A stretch of 19,104 nucleotides of DNA from Ruminococcus sp. UBA3280 (GTDB lineage Bacteria; Bacillota; Clostridia; Oscillospirales; Ruminococcaceae). Position 1 is the stretch's first letter; the number at the start of each line of letters is the position of its first letter. Both the position numbers and the translations under genes were made by a program. The DNA is taken from contig DETU01000001.1 in the NCBI GenBank assembly GCA_002362175.1, positions 1-19,104 of the forward strand, written 5' to 3'. Below are positions 16,401 through 19,104 of the stretch, piece after piece. The notes beneath the pieces are model-generated. The model worked only from the letters and a program-made list of their open reading frames with translations, made no database searches and was not told the DNA's origin.

Positions 16401-18481
16401 CTCAGACCGTTGCCGAAAGATGCGTTTTCATGCGGAGCATATTTGTCATTATAGCTCTCCTCAAAAAGTCTGTAACCTAAGTCCTCAATTTCGTCCCATG
16501 CAAGCAAAGATTTTGTCATAAAAGGCAGAATATCGCTGTTTAAAAACGCTTTTTCTTTCTGAGTAAGTTCAGAAATTTTCTCACGCTCAACAGCCATTTT
16601 TCTGCGATTTTCAAGGAAAGTCGTGACATCGCTTGCCTCAAGATGATTATGAAGAATATCATAATAATCGTAAATTTCTTCGGGTAAAAATGATTCGTCA
16701 ATCACGTTCAGACGAACTACAGAATCGTCAACTGCAAACATTTCAGAAATCGCCAATTTCTGTTCATCGCTGAAATTATGCTCCGCAAAAAATTCATTTA
16801 ATTCTGAATTTCTGTCAATTTCATTTTTAAAATCAAGGATTTTGTTAAGTCCCGAAAATTCCCCGTATCTTTCAGAAACCGACTGCAAAAGATAGTCATT
16901 CACAAGCGAAATCATTTTTGAAAACTGATTTTCGTCAAGCTGCGGAGTGAAAAAGTTATCAAGACTTTCATGAATATCATCAACAGCAAATCTGTGAATT
17001 ATCGCCGAAAGTCTGCCAATATGTTCATTATCAAGACCGTTTTCCTGCAATTTTTCGATAATTCTGACCTCACGCTGTGCATTTTCCAAAGCCCTTAAAA
17101 ACATCGCAGAATCTTCTTTTTCGACCGTAAAAGTAACTTTTCCGTTACGAATCAGACCGCTGTAATGCACGTTTGTATCGATAAAAGGCTTGATTTTCTG
17201 ATACTGTTCAGAATTTAATTTCGAGTAATAAAAATGCTTGTTCTGAATGTCACGATAAGCCTTGTTTCCGATAATTTCACCAGATTTTTCGACTTTTACA
17301 AACTGTTTCCGCATATTGATAACATTCTGCTGAATTGTCTGAACATCGGCAAAATTCGCACCGCTTACGGTCAGCGTTGCCTTGCCCGACGGGTAAATTC
17401 TGCCCGAAAACTGAATATTATTTTTTGCCATAATTTCAGCCATTTTCAGTGCCGTATCCCTGTCGCATGAAATGAAGTTTTTATCCGGAATATAGCGGTA
17501 TTCTGCATTGCCGATAATATTTTTCTGTGGCGGAATATATGAAACATCGGACTTTTTTGTGAACAGATTTTCATTACCGGAAATCTGTTTCAGCCAGTTC
17601 AAATCCTTGTCGTTAACTGCCATAACGACCATATCGTTTTTTGAGTAAGCAAAGTAATTCATGCCCGAATTATTGAGCAAATTTCGCATTTTTTCAAACT
17701 CATTTTCAGGCATCGAAACGAGCATTTTATCTCTGTTATCTGTCGCACCGTTCCATATTTTGTTGCCATAAACAACCATTTTTTCAGTCTCCTTCTGCAT
17801 TGGAATTTTTCTCAGCATATCGTTCCAGTCCTTGAAATTTTCGTCAGGTTTAATACGGTTTATCTGCGGAAATTCAGTCTGTAAACGCTGAAAAAATTCA
17901 TTTCCTGCCTTGTCATTATCGGAACAGATAAACACATTTTTTTGCGATATTCCGTATCTTTTCATAGTTTCAATAACGGTATTTGGCTTGACTCCCATCA
18001 TTGAAACGAGTCTGTAATTATCGGGATTTTTCATTTGAAGATATGAAATCAAGTCAATTGAACTTTCAAAAAACAACAGATTTTCACCGTTTCCCTTGCA
18101 GATTTCAAAGCCGTAACCGTTTGCCGAACCTGTTGCAATTCCCTTGAATTTTTTCAGCGTGGAAGTACCGACTTTTTCCGCACCGACAAGCCTGTTATTT
18201 TCGTCCAAAATCTTAAAAACTGCATTTCCTGTTTTTAGTTCCTGTATAATTTTTCCGCTTTTGACAAGTTCAGAAATCATGTTATAATCAAGTCCACGAG
18301 TTTTGCACAGATATGCAAAAAGTCGCTTGCAATCGTCATTTTCAGCGATTGTAATATCAGATTTCTGAACTTTTTCAAGTTTGGAATTATCATTTTTTTC
18401 AGATGAAAAATTTCTGTCATAAACCTCATCATTCAGCAATCCAACCGCCTCAATGAAAGATTTATTCATAAAATTTCGCAC
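10427..18481 (-). CDS. 5' exon of giant polyvalent protein: Toprim, repeats, N6-methylase and SNF2 helicase N-terminal half
   Basis: The exon proper ends at 10447; the last 20 bases of this ORF are intron. The GTG at 18481 is only the first possible start after an in-frame TAG (18508-18506); the family start is at 18688, and numbering here is from there. Domains seen are: DUF3991-like region (about 95-190); Toprim with FESSID (Glu208) and DNDKAG (Asp257, Asp259); three alpha/beta repeats at about 321, 405 and 486; large-polyvalent-protein accessory regions (for example the YGVGGHSGDG...DHDAKG stretch); an N6-DNA-methylase with LEPSCGVGNF (1890-1899) and NVPF (1956-1959); and a helicase with Walker A HSVGAGKT (2578-2585) and DEAH (2740-2743). 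Such fusions are carried by conjugative elements and plasmids of Firmicutes, where they are thought to act on and protect transferred DNA. The precise activity is inferred. An unspliced message would end after CAKRCA. Confidence 0.87.
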   Translation of the reverse strand: MRNFMNKSFIEAVGLLNDEVYDRNFSSEKNDNSKLEKVQKSDITIAENDDCKRLFAYLCKTRGLDYNMISELVKSGKIIQELKTGNAVFKILDENNRLVGAEKVGTSTLKKFKGIATGSANGYGFEICKGNGENLLFFESSIDLISYLQMKNPDNYRLVSMMGVKPNTVIETMKRYGISQKNVFICSDNDKAGNEFFQRLQTEFPQINRIKPDENFKDWNDMLRKIPMQKETEKMVVYGNKIWNGATDNRDKMLVSMPENEFEKMRNLLNNSGMNYFAYSKNDMVVMAVNDKDLNWLKQISGNENLFTKKSDVSYIPPQKNIIGNAEYRYIPDKNFISCDRDTALKMAEIMAKNNIQFSGRIYPSGKATLTVSGANFADVQTIQQNVINMRKQFVKVEKSGEIIGNKAYRDIQNKHFYYSKLNSEQYQKIKPFIDTNVHYSGLIRNGKVTFTVEKEDSAMFLRALENAQREVRIIEKLQENGLDNEHIGRLSAIIHRFAVDDIHESLDNFFTPQLDENQFSKMISLVNDYLLQSVSERYGEFSGLNKILDFKNEIDRNSELNEFFAEHNFSDEQKLAISEMFAVDDSVVRLNVIDESFLPEEIYDYYDILHNHLEASDVTTFLENRRKMAVEREKISELTQKEKAFLNSDILPFMTKSLLAWDEIEDLGYRLFEESYNDKYAPHENASFGNGLSENRLSVLARRMQNGEDIRKDLALGLLGGQRNFITTHNNEFTAEYGENSITARYGNAERNISYEDLGDAFLSLIKSEYDDIVHDRTVEDLQDDIPDITVETADNLMLAFENAMADSWQGDKIKESQIKNALQDILGDDEKAEKAFISIADMKYNFKVDTEKESQIHFGLLGNGITAYDISRTDKETNDYVTVAHISPEGVVKVYDDSISSDDMAKINDESRSVREKFLTDWKKLDTISQFQILYDRADTETMLNIGKENLSTEEKIAKYMPFVFFGEGERPQPEIEKNSDISENKGSWFVHTSTSADGIKNGVVGRKINPDEEISGRNMEYCSGLFTDDNEQGFNIEFAQEMADLLNKNGISDLHEARNFIENEIAERDDFSDIITEKINISDDSEFIQQVVRDVEELQISDDKDVDKPLFTDANVIEEIEKSENSTDNRPFWEIPDISGEQLSMFGDSVPLSPKRQSEPKKEKFADGLFVGNVNRFTALHDEIIRGTGFQDGKLRVQKFYDEKKPTNKEFADFLKHEYGVGGHSGDGEISFVDHDAKGMFFTHENGEKFKFTWSDVAKMTAAAIEKGEYIGQKEKSKNLENNVAEEKSETVEIGDKFRNKMTGEISEVVSLSGALPYITDDCTVKRESDGFAITGNISYEKLLDENLYEYIGRDNVEEKTDISEKTEMSDNILTHNKDIPVYKGEWKIADNKELYKDIVTENKRFAEMAKSVIGNGKNPTDGVKALTEKFGFERTAWLTALNIVAHPLDDRFYPMDKEWACKVLAPHFEIQPDELFRQDTEKSSTFDRLISGGTLYDIHNTHLAQFAETFIPEYEKYLEKAVAVEKTEVSGKKSTVLSNSSTHDKNIHTLSDKDKQFLADYPQIPMPTYSPWGAVQECTEIAHGAFEVSTAGHGGIMIADDLAEHILSDKAREIGFVEDGWHCFEEDADAQIPLREILDKGIMDKEKYFAEKYNSTFEEKGEWFNKAINDSISAFHPDYWSAYTAEQAVTSEQLSKNSDNFTIKDDLLGNGGAKAKFRANIEAIKTLKTLEKEHRPATDSEKETLSKYVGWGGIPQAFDGENKTWNSEFSELKSLLTDKEYSSARASTLDAFFTSPTVIDGIYQALENFGFEGGNVLEPSCGVGNFFGKMPDEMRENSKLYGVEIDSISGRIAQKLYPDADIAIQGFEKNNFQNGGFDIAVGNVPFGELSFKDDIHNTTKLHDYFFAEALEKVKNGGILAFVTSAGTLDKRDESTRQMLAEKSDFIGAVRLPGGKNGAFKDNAGTEVTTDIIFLQKNENKNSAEIPDWVHIGETADGLPINQYFAENPDMVLGKVVEGNKLYGTGTMVIADENSDLSEQLKSAVSKLSATISDEKARDVYAKSADGEQLKIPSNLRNYSFFEQDNKIYFKTNNAVCHCRFDTKNSQFQRAKAFINLRDLTRELIEAQELNKSDDVIKNLQSKLTFAYDNFYKKYGLIHSQSNKRYFSDDVSYNLVAGLEKKYEKTKLIEKSDIFTKRTIQPPKAIEHVETAIEALTLSIAEKAHVDFEYMGKLTGMTEDELKHDLQGEIFKIPHTENEYQTASEYLSGDIREKLNIAEEIAEYDADFAVNVNALKSAMPEPLKAGDIDVKIGATWLDPKYYEQFMYELFQTPRENRADVTHYSWQRSKAISAEYSEHSGTWHIDNKKADDSVITSQQFGTKKMNAYEIMEHLLNLKEPKVYKTIEVPDGMGDVKEKRVVDIDATKVVQRKADKIKAEFKKWIFKDSTRREEIVGKYNELFNSVKPREYDGSALTFPMMNTEIKLHEHQKNAIAHALFGGNTLFAHSVGAGKTFEMIATAMESKRLGLCTKSLFAVPNHLTEQIGDDFQKLYPSANILVATKKDFQKENRQQLFAKIATGNFDAIIIGHSQLGMIPISKERQEAEIQSQIDDIVLGIAELKASEGSKFQVKAMERTKKSLEKQLAKLEKNHDDTITFEQLGVDKLFIDEAHEFKNCAKRCA
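10447..10459 (-). other. Intron target site (IBS2-IBS1) in the 5' exon
   Basis: The 13 bases before the insertion point, GAGTTT plus AAAAATT, are the likely intron-binding sites read by EBS2 and EBS1. They encode the E-F-K-N after DEAH, a stretch conserved by the helicase active site, which would give the intron a dependable target. Confidence 0.6.
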
Positions 18482-18505
18482 AAAAGCGATATTGTCACCG
18501 CCCTC

Positions 18506-18688
18506 CTAAGTACTGAAACGATACCATTTTCCACGCTCAAGAGGAGAATTATCCTTGATATTTACGCTGTCGTGGTCTTTCCAAACGTACTCCTTGCCAA
18601 CTTTTTTCAGTTCAAAACCGTACTTCATCAGAAATGACGGCAGATTTACAAAATTCGCCTTTTCAATTTGTTCATCTGTAATTTTCAT
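18506..18688 (-). CDS. N-terminal fragment of the giant polyvalent protein, cut off by an in-frame TAG
   Basis: These 60 codons read MKITDEQIEKANFVNLPSFL, then a region with HDSVNI and WYRFST. This is the short DUF3991/primase-like head that in related conjugative-element proteins continues straight into a 'GGD-IAFV' stretch. Here TAG follows WYRFST, and the same frame goes on as EGGDNIAFVRNFMNKSF into the next ORF, so both belong to one gene. The ATG follows the TAA of the upstream gene directly (TAAATG), which suggests translational coupling. Either a CAG or similar codon has mutated to TAG, or the codon is read through; as an isolated 60-residue peptide it is unlikely to have a function of its own. 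Confidence 0.72.
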   Translation of the reverse strand: MKITDEQIEKANFVNLPSFLMKYGFELKKVGKEYVWKDHDSVNIKDNSPLERGKWYRFST

Positions 18689-19104
18689 TTATTCAAGTTC
18701 CTGTTTTCGTGTCTGGGATTTTGATTTTTCGGACTTATTTTTGCCTATATTCTGGGCAGTCTGCTTTAATTTGTCACGGCTGAAAAATGCCATTTTTTCA
18801 TCTTTTTTAGCGACCGTGACAACCGACTTTTCGCCGTTCAGAATCGCAGAATGTGGAATATTTTTCTGTGATAATTCCGCAATTTTTTGCTCCGCATTTT
18901 CCTGTGACATACCTTGTGAGGCACGTTCATTTTTCGGCAGAGATTTGAAAAAATCGGCATTTATGTACTGTACCGCACGTTCGCCCTTGACTTCATTTGA
19001 TACCGATTTATAGGCGTTTTCGTCCTCTTTTGCGACGGTAATCGCAAATTTGTTGTTTTTACATTCCACTGCCGAAAAAGCAATATTTTTTTCCGAAAGC
19101 TGTG
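18689..19104 (-). CDS. Repeat-containing mobile-element protein, N-terminus beyond the window
   Basis: The frame is open to the window edge; the GTG at 19069 is not a convincing start because upstream codons (QLSEKNIAFSA) belong to the same repeat that recurs later. Two copies are seen: QLSEKNIAFSA...ITVAKEDE at the edge and ELSQKNIPHSA...VTVAKKDE at about 80 residues further on. The same alpha/beta pattern (helix, 'N-I-SA', two strands ending TVxK) appears in the giant protein downstream, so the two are probably partners or were once one protein. Between the copies is YINADFFKSLPKNERASQGM, and the tail is Lys/Ser-rich. I do not recognise a catalytic motif. It lies directly upstream of, and abuts, the giant gene. 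Confidence 0.65.
   Translation of the reverse strand, partial: QLSEKNIAFSAVECKNNKFAITVAKEDENAYKSVSNEVKGERAVQYINADFFKSLPKNERASQGMSQENAEQKIAELSQKNIPHSAILNGEKSVVTVAKKDEKMAFFSRDKLKQTAQNIGKNKSEKSKSQTRKQELE

Noticed and set aside
18481..18507. A true new gene start using the AGGAGGG beside the TAG
   Set aside because: The sequence codes for the family-conserved Gly-Gly region, and the first in-frame GTG is 19 bases away, outside the normal spacing.
18506..18508. Genome-wide reassignment of TAG to an amino acid
   Set aside because: The XRE regulator gene at 4530-4859 ends with TAG followed directly by a terminator, so TAG works as stop in this genome, at least there.
1..19104. CRISPR arrays, tRNA, rRNA or DNA transposons
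   Set aside because: No regularly spaced direct repeats, cloverleaf sequence, rRNA stretch or transposase motif was recognised by eye in the window.

Overview
The window looks like part of a Ruminococcus-type (Oscillospiraceae) gut or rumen Firmicute genome. It is AT-rich, two plant-cell-wall enzymes carry type I dockerin sequences with the 'VFDLCLM' wording familiar from ruminococcal cellulosomal proteins, and ribosome-binding sites are of the AGGAG type. The genus is inferred from these features, not proven.

Region A (1-4900) is chromosome-like. A TTG-started flavodoxin-fold NADPH-dependent FMN reductase lies at 165-707. A large putative lipoprotein esterase with two alpha/beta-hydrolase domains and a half-dockerin between them follows at 704-2725. 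A perfect palindromic terminator separates it from a convergent pair on the minus strand: a small Cys-containing lipoprotein (4102-4419) followed by a GH5 endoglucanase with a C-terminal dockerin (2770-4044). The GH5 gene keeps an open signal-peptide region (4101-4045) but has no start codon in frame with it. That region follows directly, in the same frame, on the TGA stop of the lipoprotein gene, at an A7 tract. A divergent XRE-type regulator (4530-4859) faces the lipoprotein gene. A well-formed minus-strand promoter overlapped by a 9-bp inverted repeat lies between them. A 12-bp-stem terminator closes this region.

Region B (4905-19104, all minus strand) is typical of an integrative conjugative element or large plasmid. 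It runs, in transcription order, from an incomplete repeat-containing protein (18689-19104) through one enormous polyvalent protein gene (18688 down to 5625) to an orphan beta-order DNA methyltransferase (5615-4905). The giant gene encodes a DUF3991-like head, a Toprim domain, about 80-residue alpha/beta repeats, several large-polyvalent-protein accessory domains, an N6-DNA-methylase domain, and an SNF2-type DEAH helicase. It is interrupted twice. An in-frame TAG is present at codon 61 (18508-18506). A 2,768-bp group II intron (7679-10446) with its own reverse transcriptase/maturase/HNH protein sits 4 codons after the DEAH motif. Precise removal of the intron restores the frame, giving a 3,431-codon gene if the TAG is read as sense. 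Intron landmarks seen in the sequence are a GTGCG 5' end, a 34-nt domain V, a domain VI with a bulged A 8 nt from the 3' end, an AT 3' end, and EBS1/EBS2 matches to the 5' exon.

The genes of region B probably act together in conjugative DNA processing and protection of incoming DNA (helicase, Toprim, methylases). The intron is a passenger that can leave the message by splicing. No CRISPR array, rRNA, tRNA or DNA transposon was recognised. The exact end of the mobile element is not visible.
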